NCBI GenBank assembly: GCA_008694505.1
Contig: VZDJ01000594.1
Span: 10,562,026-10,626,025 of the forward strand
Length of the DNA stretch: 64,000 nucleotides
Source: Cyanoderma ruficeps
Taxonomy: Eukaryota > Chordata > Aves > Passeriformes > Timaliidae
Direction of reading: 5' to 3'
Positions 29,001 to 41,402 of this stretch are shown one piece after another. Every line of letters starts with the position of its first letter. Position 1 is the stretch's first letter. The notes below the pieces were generated by a model. That model saw nothing but the letters and a program-made list of their open reading frames with translations, was not told where the DNA came from and did no database searches. The position numbers and the translations under genes were made by a program.

Positions 29001-32000
29001 AACTTTTTAAGCTGCTCTACAGTAGAAGAAGTAAGTACAAGAAAGTAGTTAAAGATTTTCCTCTTGAGCCTATTAATGTCAAACAAATTCCAAGGTTAAC
29101 AAATTTTAGCCAAAAAATTAATATGGAAATCGTGCAAACACTGAACATTTCTGCTGGTCAGTTCTGGCCAGAAGAGAAGTACCAGGAAGGGGAATCCCAT
29201 CCAAGACTGTCTCAGATACTCAGATGTGTTCTAAAGTATCTCAGCTATATTTATGCTCCCAACACATCCCACAGAGAAATAATTTCCACTACCCCATTTT
29301 AGAAAGAAGAAAAGCGGACTCAGTGAGAGCCAGGTTCACTGGTACCTGTAAGAGTTGCTGACCTTAGCCTACCCACTTTTGGCCAGTTTGTGACAGAGAA
29401 AGTACTTGGGGGCAGTTTCCTATCCCTTCACCTAGCTCCAGCAACTGGGCTGGTCTCTCAGATGAAACCTATCTGCCTGGGCAACACTAAGCACCACTCA
29501 CTGCAAAAGCAGTGTCTGAAGCAGTAACACTGCAGGAGAGTCAGTAAGGAGTACTATAAGCAGAGCAAATGACTTTAAAATATTTTTAATCTCCCCCAAC
29601 CCTGTCCCTACCCCTTCCCTCCATCATTACTTCAGGAGACATATTTTTGTACAATTATTTAATTTTCTAATGGCAAACTGGCTGCCTGTTCTATCTCTAT
29701 GCAAGATTTCCATATACATTACTCCTCTGCTGACATTTTCTCACACATACACATGCATGGATCAGCAATTATTCCACTACGTTCTCAAACAGAGAATAAA
29801 AGAGCCATAAATCTCAAAAAAAAATGAGTATGCCAAAAAATTCAGCATCTGAAGTTACAGCTGTTCATTTCTCCTCTCTGTTCAGAAAGAGCCAGTCACG
29901 GCTTACTGCAGATGTTATTGAAGGAGATGGTGTTGCTCTAGATTTTCTTTGGATACAAACACTCAGGATGTGACCCACTGGACTGCTGGAACTTTGTTTG
30001 CCCATAGAGAAAAATACAGCCCGCGACATTCAAGTAGAACAGGAAGGTTCATCTCCCCTCCCAAGTATCTTCTCTCAAGCACCCCTGTAAGCAACAACAG
30101 GAGAAAGAAGCAACAACTCCACCAGGGAGTGGGCTAATGTTCCTCTCATCTGCCAGTCCCACGCTCATTCTGTTTGCACTTGGACCAAATCCTCCCAGCC
30201 CCTTCTGCTTTGTACTTCATTAAACTTAGGTGCTTCACACAACAAAAATAATGTCATCCATATTTGAAAGGTCACTTTCAAGGCACATTTCCATATCTTT
30301 AATCAGCCCTGCCTTGGAAGCCTGAAAATTAATTCCCTATTTTTCACATTGAATTTGTCCTCTGAATCCCAATCTACTTATTTATGACAGCAAAAGCTTA
30401 TGCAAACACCACCACCATACCAAAACACTCCCCTCTTCATTCTGGTGGATTCATGTTAATATTCTCCACCTCCAGGGTCTGAAGTACTCCCTGCATTGAG
30501 AGCTGCACATTCCCACGCTGAGGTGCAATCCCTCCTAACTCCTACGCAGGTCAGAGAGGTAAAGGGATGAGCAGCCATGGAGAAGTTACAATGCTGAGGC
30601 AAAAGCAGCTCCACAAAGTGTAGGGGCACTGCACTGAAGGCCCCGCATGGCTCCAAAAACTGAGCAAGTCTGAAGCAAGGAGCCACCAGAAGTGACAGCT
30701 TAACTGAATGAGTGACAAAAAACCCAGGCAAAAGCAAATTATTAAGAGTGGCCAAGCTGAACTCTGGAGCCTAAAATTTTTACAGGGCATACTGATTCAT
30801 CCTAATGAACTGACTCACCTGGAGCCAGCAGGTCAGCAGAGATGCCAGGCTTGGCAGCTGTGGGTAGAGGTTCTTGGCTTGAATCCAGCTACAAAAAGGA
30901 CTTCACACCCAAGGAAGGAAGATAAAAATGAAAGGGCAGAAACGAATGAAGCTGAATAGCTTTGCTCAAGGAGCCTTCCATAATTAGGAGAAGGGAGTGG
31001 AGTTTCTGCTCGACTGTTGTCAGCCCTCAAACACCCCTAGGAGCCCATGGTGCAGCTCATGGGCCAGGGAGGACTCAGGACACTGGTGTTAAAGAAGAGC
31101 CTAAGAAACCACAACAACAATGTCAACAACAATGGATCACCATATCCATTTTTCTTATATCCACCTGCTTACATTGCCTTTGCCAATGACAATGCCAGCT
31201 CACATGCAGGACTCATCCTCCTCCTTCCAGTCCTCAAATGCCATGTCTCCACCAGTGCCAAAAAAAAATGTGTGGGGAGAAGGAAGAAAGTCCTTTCTAA
31301 TGACCTTCTGATATAATGTTATTCCTCCCTAGTGTTAGCCTCAGTCTCAGGTTAAGAAAAAAAAACATCCAATGCCACACATACCAAAAGCTCCTCCCAC
31401 GAAGAAGGCAAGTTTAGTTTCCACAGTTCTTAGCACCTCTGCAACTAATTTTGAGCTTGTGAAAATACCCACCAAAAACTTCAATAAATAGAACTGCCTC
31501 TGACATAATTTCTGAAAAGAGGTGCTGGGCCGGCTCTGACCCAAGTGCAGCTCCTCTGGTTCAGCAGTGATGCTTGGTGGGGTGTTTGGCCCTCTGCAAT
31601 CTGGGTATAGACTCTATCATATTGAATATCTCCTGGAATGGAGAAGCAAAATCAAAGAAAGGCAAACAAATTGATGCAGAGCTATAACATGAAGCTAGTC
31701 ATACCTATTTTCTACATACACTATTATTTTTAAGGAGATACTGTCAGCTTGGTATTTTCAGACTCAAAAATCTAGAAAGAAATCTTACCTCTCATAGGCA
31801 GTCCAAAGCTCTGCTAGAGAGGTGTTTTTCTTTTAAGCTATTACTTCATAATTTCCTTGCCACACCCCTTGTTCTTTCTCTTATCTTTCTCCTAGCCTTT
31901 CTTAAATTAATAGGTCCTGTTTTTGCAAATCTGTTTTAACAGATTTAGAGCAAGAGAAAAGTACCTTTCATAAAGAAAAATTACAGTTTTAGGCCTTTGA

Positions 32001-32604
32001 AATGCATCTCTCTTGTGCGGAAAGAGCATGAGATAACCAGATAATTTCAGAGTAAAAATTCAGAAAGCACATCTATAGCTGATGCCACTATAAAGTTCAT
32101 TTACTTTTCTCAATATCAACTCTTGAATGAACAATAGTTTCCAGGTAAGATGTACATAAACATTTCCAGTCAATAACATCCCTTTAAGCCTGCCAACAAA
32201 ATCTGAACTTAGATTATTTAAGCTATCTGAGGAGTCGGTGGCTTAGATTTTTATATTTCCATGGCATTACTGGTCAACAGTGCCAGCTGACAGTACTGCA
32301 GTTCCCTGCGCTGGAAAAGAGCCTCACGCCGGGGTCAGGGCTCCCCGGTGTGCTTTGCTCTTCCGAGAAAAGCCCTGCCTACACTCCGACCTGCCGGTGT
32401 GAAGTTCCAATGTGCTGCACGACGTGATCAGCTCGACAGGGAGGGTCACTGGAGCAGAGGAGCGCAGGATGCTTGAGACTAATCCACCCGAGGTCTGACA
32501 CTTCGCTTGCTCCTCAGCTGGCAGCCAGCGTGGCTTTATCTTAAGTTTCTCTGTCTAGGAAGCAGGGCTTTATACGTTGCTTTTAGGGCTCTTGAGCCAT
32601 TGAT

Positions 32605-32631
32605 TAAAACAAAAAAACAAACAAACAAACC
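32605..32631 (+). repeat. (AAAC)n microsatellite
   Basis: AAAACAAAAAAACAAACAAA continues with two more AAAC units. It is a simple repeat in MRAS intron 1. Confidence 0.9.
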
Positions 32632-32730
32632 TACATGTCTTCTATGTAATCCCCAGCAATCCTAATCACAAGGTCCGAAAGATCTTTGTCCTATCTGTGG
32701 TTCAGTTTGTTTTCTTAAAGCAGAGAGTAA

Positions 32731-32810
32731 AAACCAAGTAAAAGTAAAGTAAAACCAGAAAAAAAAACCCCAAAAAATAAAACCAAAAAACAACCATCCA
32801 ACCCAAACCC
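32731..32810. repeat. A/C-rich low-complexity tract
   Basis: A-rich sequence contains AAAGTAAAGTAAAACC and then A runs broken by CC or CCC, ending before GTACCTCCTC. No gene content. Confidence 0.8.
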
Positions 32811-33643
32811 GTACCTCCTCCTCTCTTTGTAACTGAAGATAACATCTCTATCCTTCTAAAAGTTATGGAAGCTTATACAAAATACTCACTGATCCAAGAC
32901 CAATTTTAATGTAAGATAAGAAACCTCGCCATACCCAGATCACATCCAAATACTCCCGGGGTAGGAAACTAAAGTATTACCGTGACTCTGAATCTGTGGC
33001 GGGGGGCGGGGGTATAATGCCTGATATAAGCAAAATCCAACAAACCCTCAACTTACAAAGATCTTCCATTACACCGCGTAACTCAGAGCGACCCCTCTCC
33101 TCAGCGCACACCGCGGAGAAGACACGGACCGCACGGCGTTCCGACCACTGCGCCATGCATTCCCTTTTCCCGGCGCTCGGCGGGGCACGGACCCCGCGCC
33201 CCCCGCCCGCCGCACGGAGCCCCCGTACCGTCCGTCCCGCGCCCGGCGTCCGGCGCTGCTGCGAGCGGCGGCTCCGCGCCGACAGCGCCTTCCTCCCGAC
33301 ACCGAGCTGCGCCCAGGGAAAGCGGCGGTGCCCGGGGCGCGCTGCTCCCGACGGGGGGGCTCATGCCAGCGTGGGGCGCCGCATTTCAGCACGAATCGCT
33401 GTGGAGAGAAAAAAGAAGCACAGGGGGAAGCAGCGCCGCGGTTACCGCCGGGTGTCACGGCGGTCCCGCCCCTCCCGCGGGCTTGTCACGCGTGGAGCGC
33501 CGAAAGTGCGCGACGCTGTCCCGCGCCCCGCGGGGGACGGGCAGAACCCGGGTTATTGTTTCCTTGGCCGTGTGTTTCCCCCCCCCTCGCCCCGCTCACA
33601 GAACGCAGCGGCACCGCTCCGAGCCCACTCCCCGCCCGCTCAC

Positions 33644-33725
33644 CCGGGCTGCGGGGCCGCGCCCTCAGCGCCCGCGGCCGGGCAGCGCCGGCGGCCCCCG
33701 CGCGCTCTGGCCCCGGCGGCCGCGG
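33644..33725 (-). other. MRAS: predicted untranslated exon 1 of MRAS
   Basis: On the minus strand a good donor, CCCGG|GTGAGCGGG, ends at 33644. About 80 bases upstream would be the start site implied by an ATATAAGG element at 33750-33757. The interval is extremely GC-rich and contains no ATG, as expected for a short non-coding leader. The start coordinate is estimated from the usual 25-30 base TATA spacing, not observed. Alternative starts inside the island, including one from the TATA-like element at 34305-34313, are possible. Confidence 0.4.
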
Positions 33726-33749
33726 CAGCGCAGCCCGCGCCCGGCCATC

Positions 33750-33759
33750 CCTTATATCG
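33750..33759 (-). promoter_or_regulatory. TATA-like / CArG-like element
   Basis: The minus strand reads CGATATAAGG. This differs from the SRF CArG box CC(A/T)6GG at one position and also contains ATATAAGG, a plausible TATA box. It sits 12 bp from the MEF2 site and about 105 bp upstream of the predicted exon 1 donor. Confidence 0.45.
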
Positions 33760-33771
33760 CCGCGGCGGCTG

Positions 33772-33781
33772 CTATAAATAG
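33772..33781. promoter_or_regulatory. MEF2 consensus site / TATA-like element
   Basis: CTATAAATAG matches the MEF2 consensus YTAWWWWTAR exactly and reads CTATTTATAG on the other strand. On the plus strand TATAAATAG could also act as a TATA box for a divergent transcript starting near 33805. MEF2 use fits the muscle expression for which M-Ras was named, but occupancy is inference. Confidence 0.55.
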
Positions 33782-34304
33782 CCCGGCCCCGCCGCCGGGG
33801 GCCGGGCCGGGCGCCGCCGGAGGGGGATTCATGGCGGTGCTGGGACCCGCCGTCACCTGCGGCTCGGCCGCGTTTGCCACTCGGGACGCGCGTGGGTGCC
33901 GCTGTCCGGCGGGCGCGGCCGCGGCGCGGCTCCCGGGGGCCCGGGCCCGCCGACCCCCGGCGCGGCAATGGGCCCGTCCGCCGCCGCCGCGCGTTAAGGT
34001 GGAGCGGGGCGGCAGCGGCGGCGGCACCTTAAACCGCTGGGGCCGGCTCTCCCCGCCCGGCACCCCGGGCCCCACGGGGCTGTGGCTGAAGGGGAGAGGA
34101 CCGACCCTCCGGCCGCGGCGTTTCTGCACCCGCCAGCAAGAGGAGGAGGAGGACAGTAAACAGCCGGTTCCGTCTGATGGACGGGGCAGCAGCCGGAGGG
34201 CATGGACTGGTACAAGCGCCGTTCACGCCACATGAACACGGCACACACCGAGCCTTTGAGAGCCAGCTACTATGCGCACACAACTCCCCTTCTCCCCCTC
34301 CGCC

Positions 34305-34313
34305 CCTTTATAG
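34305..34313 (-). promoter_or_regulatory. second TATA-like element at the island edge
   Basis: CTATAAAGG on the minus strand is followed immediately by a GC-box-like GGGGCGG and a G/A-rich stretch. It could position an alternative MRAS start near 34280. It is weaker than the downstream pair because no clear donor was assigned to it. Confidence 0.3.
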
Positions 34314-37300
34314 TCATACTTAGTACAATGAAGCCTCATCAACTTTAATCCCAATAGGAGAAATTGTGTTTAATACACCAGAGCTCATCTTATATAGCAC
34401 TCGGGGAACATATGGGCAGTGGTTACTTTTCTTACCTCTCATTTGTGCCCTTGGCTGGCATTGGGAGGCAGAACCAATGCAGTGCTTCCCCTGCCACCTA
34501 TGGGCTCCTTTGCCATCTCACACCTTGCACCTGGCACCAGCAAAAGCTCTGCCCCTGCACCTACACACACTTAGTCACACATGCTGCCCTCACAGAGGGT
34601 GCTGACAATGGCTGTGTGAGAATAATCCATGGCAGGAGGGATGTGTCCTACCACAGGAGCACCTTGGGCACAACCCTGCAGGATGCTCAGGGACATACTG
34701 AGTGCCCACACCATCTCAGGGGGCTACATTTAGGCACCTGCTAAGTTACCTTGCTGGGTCAGGGCTTACCTCCCTGCTGGTGTGCAAAGCAGAGGTACAG
34801 GAACTTGAAATGGTTCTAAACCCCAAATGAACAGTCCCAGCTCTCTTCCTGTGCTGAGTTAGCATTACGTACACTCCAGCAGTCTCCAGAAAGATCTGCC
34901 CAAGGAGTCTGACACAAAACTGAGGCGTGCACAGAACAAGGCAGCCTCCGTACTATCTTTCCCACATGTGTAAGAGGCAGAGAGAAGGGTACTGCCATTT
35001 TACATACATGATATGTGAGTATCTGCCTCAAAATCTGCATTGGTCCAGCAGCATGGAAGAGGTGAGAGGAAGCAGACCAGGAGGATCCCCACAGGCTTTC
35101 CCAACCAAACCATGGGACAGATGTGTTTTGTCCACATGAATCGACAGCTAGGTGTGTAAGACATGCATTTGTCAAAAGGAGTCACATGTTTACACCATGA
35201 ATTTGGCGTGAAACAGCTTCTCTGTTGGTTATAAATTTTCCATCTAGGACAAAACTCTCTCCTCATCTTCCCAGAGCAGACTGCAGTGCACTGATGGAGG
35301 CGACTGCCTACGAGGAATCTGGTTTTTGCTATCAGCACATCTTGCCACCAGCGAGGGTAGAATTGGCAAAGCTGCACACAGCAGGTCATTTACACACCCT
35401 CAGAGGTGTGGAAATGCTGTCACTAAATGCTGGGGACACAGCAGTCCTGGGAATGGTAGGCCAAAGATTTCAGGTTTAGATCTTTAAATCTGAGCATCCA
35501 GCTTTCTGTTTGGGCATCTTAAAAAGATCACCCTTCAGAGCTGCACATTTCTGCTTCTGTGGAGACAGATGCATTTGCCAACCAAGCCCAATATTCAGAC
35601 ACCTAAACCTGAAAAACTCTAATGCATTTCATACCAAAGTCAGTAACATTTGGCAGGAAAAGCCTGTGGCCTGGCTCCTGTATGTCAGGTATCTGGGCTA
35701 TTACTCAGTTCTCAGTAGCCTTTCTACCCATAAGAAATACTAAAATTATGGAGAGAGGAAAGCCAAAAAGTCCTCTTTCAATTCCATCCAGTGTCTGGAG
35801 CGGAGCAGCATTAAATTTCTTGTAGTGCATATTAGTTAACAACGTTGCTAAAGGGGAATTGCTGCTGTAGTTGAGCGCTTATACAATACAACTCCTATTT
35901 AAGTGCATTTTTGTATCCTGCTGAGTCACCCCAAGGAGCCCTCCAACAAAACATCACGTTCAGTTTGACAGCAGAGGCAGTGGCATGAAGAGCCTCCCCT
36001 TTACCAGCCCTCCCTGGGGGGATGTGAGTGCAGGATGGGCGACACTTCAAACCCTGGAACGAAATACAAAGCTAAAAGAAAGGAGTGCCTTAAAATTTTA
36101 GCCAGCATTTCCCCCATGTAGATTTAAGCACATGACATTTCCAGTCTGTTTCCGCTTCAGTGAATAGATTAAAGTGACCATACAACCTCTGAACTCCTCA
36201 AGTCAGATTATACTTAAGGCAAGTTCTCACTAAATCAGAGGATACATTATGGATGTAGCATAATATTTCCCTATTAGGTCTAGATGAATGTGGCTGTTTA
36301 TTATCCCATATTAAAGCTGAGTGGGTCAGTGCAGCATGAGCCTTTTGGCTTGTTTTGTTGGCAGCTGCCTTTTGGGCTGCGGGGGACACTTCCCTTGCCC
36401 AAGCTCTGCAGCAGGAGATTGCAAACACGAGGATTTGCACAGCACCACAGCAAGGCAGGGACTGTTTGCACAAAAACAAAAAATGTTTTCCCTGCAGGAA
36501 CAGTGCAATGCGTAAGATTTTTTTCAGTACAAGTTCCTGTTGGTGCCACATAGCCAGGGATAAGAGGTCACTTCGGGGAAGTCAGAGGATGGAGATGGGG
36601 TTTGAGGGGATGCAGTGGCCCTCCCAAGAACTAACTCAAGGTGCTGCTGGCATCACTGTCTGGAGGACAGGCAGGTTGTGCTGGAGCAGAGAGCTGTACC
36701 TGCCTGCACCCTGCAGAGAGGAATGCACCATCCTGCAGCAGATCAGATCTTGCTAGAGCAGAGCCCTATGGGCCTGACCCTCAGTGTTGAATTTGGAGAA
36801 GAGCACAAGAAGACCACAGCCTGAACCCTGTCTGATGGCTCAATCTCAAATGAGCTGCAAAGGAAAAAGTTGAGGTGTTTCTACACTGCCAGTTGACTCC
36901 AAATCTGCATGAAACCAGTGCAGTAGCTTTGCTGCCCCTGTGAGTCCAGTTGGTCAGGGATAGCTGATCACACCTTGGGGCTATGGATGAACAATATTGC
37001 TCTGCTCCTATGGGCTAGGAACAATGAAGCTATAACATAGTTTAAACGACTGAGATTGATTTCACCAAATTTCTCTGGCGCTTGGCACAGACCACGGTGA
37101 AGCTACTTAGCAGTAGAGGACATCTAGTGATATTCACGTGCAACTACATAAACGTGATAAAAGTTCTCATGTGACTGCCTCACAGTCAGTGTGGCTGAGG
37201 ATGAGGCACGGTGTGGCTGTGACAGCTGCAGGAGGGCTGGGACAGGCTGACCATGAGCACCCTCTGTAAACGGGTCACAAAGGAAAAGCCTCCTGAGAGG

Positions 37301-40300
37301 CTCAGGGAACAGACCGTGAGGGCACAGGTAGGAAGCTCAGGGGAGCTGGTAGTGCTGCACCTTTTAAGGAGACATTATAGGAGAGTGCAGAGCTTTTATT
37401 TCTACAGCAAAGACCCTGTAAACTGGGATACAGAGATTAAAATCACTCGTTTTCTTTCAGGAGTCTTTGCTCTTATCTCAATTTGCCTTTCATGTGACTC
37501 ATCCTGAGCACACGCTGCAAACATCAGCCTCGAGATCAAGATTTTTTTTCTCTAGTACAAGAGATCAGCCCTTTCTCTCTGCCCTTTTACAGCCTACTGC
37601 TCTTTGTTCTAGGAAGGATACAAAGAATACTTCCCTCCTCCCAGTTATTTATAACAGGGGATTCTCTAGAAATGTTTTTCCAGACATACTCCAGGCCTAG
37701 GATGAGGAATTTGGCAGTGAAACAAAGAGACTGCCAATTTGGTTTCTTAAAAGGCAAGGATTGGCAGAGCTTTATAAAAGAACACACTTCCCTAAGGAAA
37801 TAGACTCATTTTATCTGACACTTCCTTTGAATGGAACTATCCCCATTAAGATCACCATTAATTTAGGAGTAAGGGCTTCACATTTGAGGTCTCACCATCT
37901 TGCACTTACTTCCATGTCAGAGGCACTCAGTTTACGAGTGTTGAGGGAAGTTGCGACTTTTATTACTCCCAATAAAACACAAGGGAAGTAAGTTTCTGCT
38001 GGCCAGATTAGATCCTTGGAAATAGCTGTGCAAAGCTACAATACCTACTCAAAATGCGAAGGGTGATGTTTAAAGACATCAGTGACACGAGTGTAATAAC
38101 AGAAGAAAAGGCTGCATTAGCAACTGCAACAACTGTTGATTCTTGTGCCCTTCATGCATTTATGTTATTTATCAATGGACTATATTTAGCAATCATAAGA
38201 CTAGAGCGTGGAGCAGCCCCAGGTCTTTGCTCTGCTCTCCAGAGGGCAGCTGGTGGCTAGCAGAGACTGGCACAGCTCTGAGAGATCCATAGTAGCTGCT
38301 TCTACAAGGCAGGAGTAATTTCTGCAGCACACTGAGTCATTGTAGGAAGGAGACCGAATCTTACCCAATTTCCAAAAGCAGAAGAGCTCAAGACACTCTT
38401 ATGATGAAACAAAAGCTGGCAGAGCACATGTTGTTATGTGGCAGGCAGGGAGGCCACTTGAGACACATTCAGGAGGTCTTCATGCGAGCAGCAGTGAAGG
38501 ACACTTCAGAGGCTGAAAGCTGCTGGTGTTAAGCAGCAAAGGCACAGTGCAGCTGCTTCAGTACTGGAGAGCCACAAATTAATGTATGATGTGAGTTTCA
38601 AGGCAGAGGAGATGAGGAAATCAATGACCCAGACAGAAGGAGAGATAATGCCAGATGAAGCCCGATGACGACATTTCCAGGCAATTTGTTCACAGTGCTG
38701 GGTGAGCTGCTTGGGGAGAAATGGAACAGATTAGAGATGACTGCATATACTTTGCCCAAGAGCAAGACTGTGAGATTCACAGTTGCAAGGGCCTTGATGG
38801 CTGTGCTGCCTCCACGCAGAAATATTAATAACTGCTTCTCTTAACTATCAGAACATTAGCTTCAGCTGATTTTACCACTTGCGCATGTAAAAAAGCAATT
38901 ACTTTTCCTCTTAGGGATTTCATCCGAGGGATGTACAACGTTAGTCAATTATGTGTTCACTCACAAATATAGTTTGGTGAAAAAGGCAGGCTCTCAGGGG
39001 AATTTGAACCTGACAGGACACATGTCAATCAGAGCTCTGGCAAAATTTAGCTATGATAATCATGTTCTAAGGAATGTAGAAAATTCCATTTTACTGGGAA
39101 AAAAAGTGACAAGGGCGTCTTAGTTGCACTGGCAGTTCCAGGGCATTAACCTGCAGAAATCTGACCTTGAACAGGAAGAAAAACTAGCTAATCTGTCTAA
39201 TGAATATATTTGGTTGTTGCTCAGGTTTCTGGCTGGACATTCACCACACATCAGGAGCTCAGGCAACACAGTTAAGCACAGGGGAAAGACAAATGGCCAC
39301 GCATTCTGGCTGTGTGCTGCAAGGCATGAAGACAGCACATGGCAAGTGGAAAGTGAGGTAACTTTTAGCACTTTCCATTTTAATGGTCTCAGTTCCACGC
39401 ACGGAAGCAAGTTTATCTACTAGCACTGCTTGAGCTTGGGGCAGGTCTGTTCATCACCACATCTGAAATGCAGCAGTGTGGTGTGCTCTGGAACATGATG
39501 TGTCTTAGCCTGTGACTCCAAATACAAAGCAGAGAACACACTCTGAGAAATATTAGACTGAGAGAGCTGTAACAGCTGTAGTTGGTTGTGGCTCTGTCCT
39601 GCTGTTCTCCGGAACCTCCCTAAGTTATTTTTTATTCCTAAGCTCATTTCAGTTATCTTATCCAGTGATCTTATGCATCTTTTGGGCTGTTTCCATATGG
39701 TTAGAACATAGAACAGATGATCCCTCAAGACACAAGACAGGCTTAGCAAGGAGACTAAGAAATACAGGCTCAGGATTTCCCAGATCTCTGTCCTTGCACC
39801 TGGAGCTTATTTCTGCTTGTGCTGCACAGACCATAACTGTATGCACAAGTGCTGTGTGTGGGTGACTCTCTGCCCACGTGCTCTGGAATTGGCAGGGCTA
39901 ATCTGCCCTGCCAGTTACTGAGGGCAATACCTTAATAAAGCTGTTGAACTTGTAGTGGTTGTCAAACCTACACTGGGACAGGGAACCTTCTCTTGTCCCT
40001 GCTTGCTTGTATACAGAGCAGAATGCTGTAAACAGAGCTATAAATACTCCTGTGCCCAGTGAATGCTCGAGGTCAGAGCAGATCAGCATAGCAATTCCTT
40101 CTGGCTTTGAAAATAAGCTATGAATCAATGCATTCATTGCAGGCTGAGTATCCCTGGAATGAGGCTGATAGTGTTGCTCCAAAACATTGGCATTCTGGGC
40201 AAGAGCACTACAGAGAACAAAATACATGGCAGTGAACCACACAAAGGGCACAAAGCAGCCAGGTCCCTAAAACCTACCTTTGGCAAGCAGTAATTCATCA

Positions 40301-40962
40301 GGATGCCTGGATGCCAAACCTGGAAACACCGGTGGCTCAAGGAAATATTTATAACCCTCTGAATGGCAGTGATTTTTATTTATAAATTATATGTTTATAA
40401 CCCTCTGAATGGCAGTCAGGTTACATTTTGGATCTCCCTGCTATATCTCAGCGTCCATGCTCTTCACATGAAACTCACTTTATCAGCTTGTAGTTGAGGA
40501 AGCAGGACAGATGAGAAGATGGAAATTGACCTGGAGGTGGAAATCCAAATCTCAGCCCTAGGCAGGACAGCACATCAGTTACCACCCTGCAAGCCCAGGA
40601 ACACACTCAGGAAGGCAGGGCACATCCTACTCAATATTGCCAAGAGCAAAACCTAATGCTCTTTAAATTCCTTCAAGCTTAAACTCCCTACACCAGGAAA
40701 AGGTGTTAGATCTAGAACCCAGCTTTAGATTAATCAAGCTTGAGCCAACCATGTGAATTAAAGTCCAGCCTCACTACATCCTTTATGGGAAATCCCTGTA
40801 GTTACAGCTAGAAGTGATACACCCTCTGAATCCACCTGGGATGTCTCCTGCAGGGAGACAGTTCTCTGATTTCTGAAAGACAGTTTTATGTGGGAAGAAC
40901 AATCACATAAAAATCTCCAGTAAATTCTTGATGCTACTGACCTAAAAACTACAGTAGCCATA
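34314..40962. other. upstream flank of MRAS, no recognised gene
   Basis: I read both strands for exons of the gene expected next to MRAS in vertebrates (NME9, with thioredoxin and NDP-kinase motifs) and for any other familiar protein, and found none. The stretch is ordinary AT-leaning DNA with many short chance open frames. The only structured element noted is a 23-bp direct repeat at 40.35-40.42 kb. Confidence 0.6.
40348..40416 (+). repeat. 23-bp direct repeat
   Basis: TTTATAACCCTCTGAATGGC plus three bases occurs at 40348-40370 and again, identical, at 40394-40416, a 46-base period. It looks like a local duplication by slippage. Confidence 0.9.
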
Positions 40963-41402
40963 GAAGCTGGTAAAGGGTCCAGAGCACAAGTCTTATGAGA
41001 AGCATTTGAGGCAGCTGGGGGTGTTTAGCCTGGAAAAAAAAAAAGGCTCCGGGGTGACCTTATTGTCCTCTACAACTCCCTGAAAGGAGGCTGTAGCCAG
41101 GTGGGGGTCAGTCTGTTCTCCCAGGTAGCCAGGGACAGGATGAGAGAAAATGCCGTCAAGTTGCACCAGGGAAGGTTAAGATTGTATGCTTGTTAGAAAA
41201 AAATTATTCACTGTTAGGGTGGTCAGGCCATGGAACTGGCTGCCCATGAAGTGGTGGAGTCATCAGCTCTGGGGGTATTTAAAATGGGTTTGGATGTGGC
41301 ACTTAGGAACATGGTTTAGTGATGGTCTTGGCAGTCCTGGGTTAATGGCTGGACTTGATGATCTTAGAGAGCTTTTCCAGTGTCAACACTTCTATGATTT
41401 TT
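40963..41402 (+). mobile_element. CR1 LINE 3' fragment
   Basis: About 440 bases match the conserved 3' part of avian CR1: a start like AAGGGTCCAGAGCACAAGTC, then TGTTTAGCCTGGA, GGAACTGGCTGCCCATGAAG, the ATGTGGCACTTAGGAACATG block, and a tail ending TTCTATGATTTTT. It is 5'-truncated, as almost all CR1 copies are. No reverse transcriptase frame remains; an 86-codon frame inside is not functional. The family call is from recognition; the subfamily is not assigned. Confidence 0.93.

Larger units (their letters stand above)
33050..34250. promoter_or_regulatory. CpG island, likely MRAS promoter
   Basis: A 1.2 kb block has dense CpG and GC content far above the flanks, for example the runs around 33160-33340 and 33590-34060. 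It contains GC boxes, two TATA-like elements, a perfect MEF2 consensus and a strong minus-strand splice donor. It is the only large CpG island in the window and lies upstream of the MRAS start codon on the correct strand side. Long open frames across it in several frames on both strands are a by-product of stop-codon scarcity in GC-rich DNA. Confidence 0.85.

Noticed and set aside
28910..29302. 130-codon plus-strand frame rich in K, S and Q
   Set aside because: No recognised domain and no splice sites or promoter; lies inside an MRAS intron; length compatible with chance in 20 kb.
33363..34235. 290-codon plus-strand open frame, with others of 261, 160, 149, 129 and 125 codons overlapping it on both strands
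   Set aside because: All sit in the CpG island, where stops are rare. The products are almost only R, P, A and G, overlap in several frames, and show no domain.
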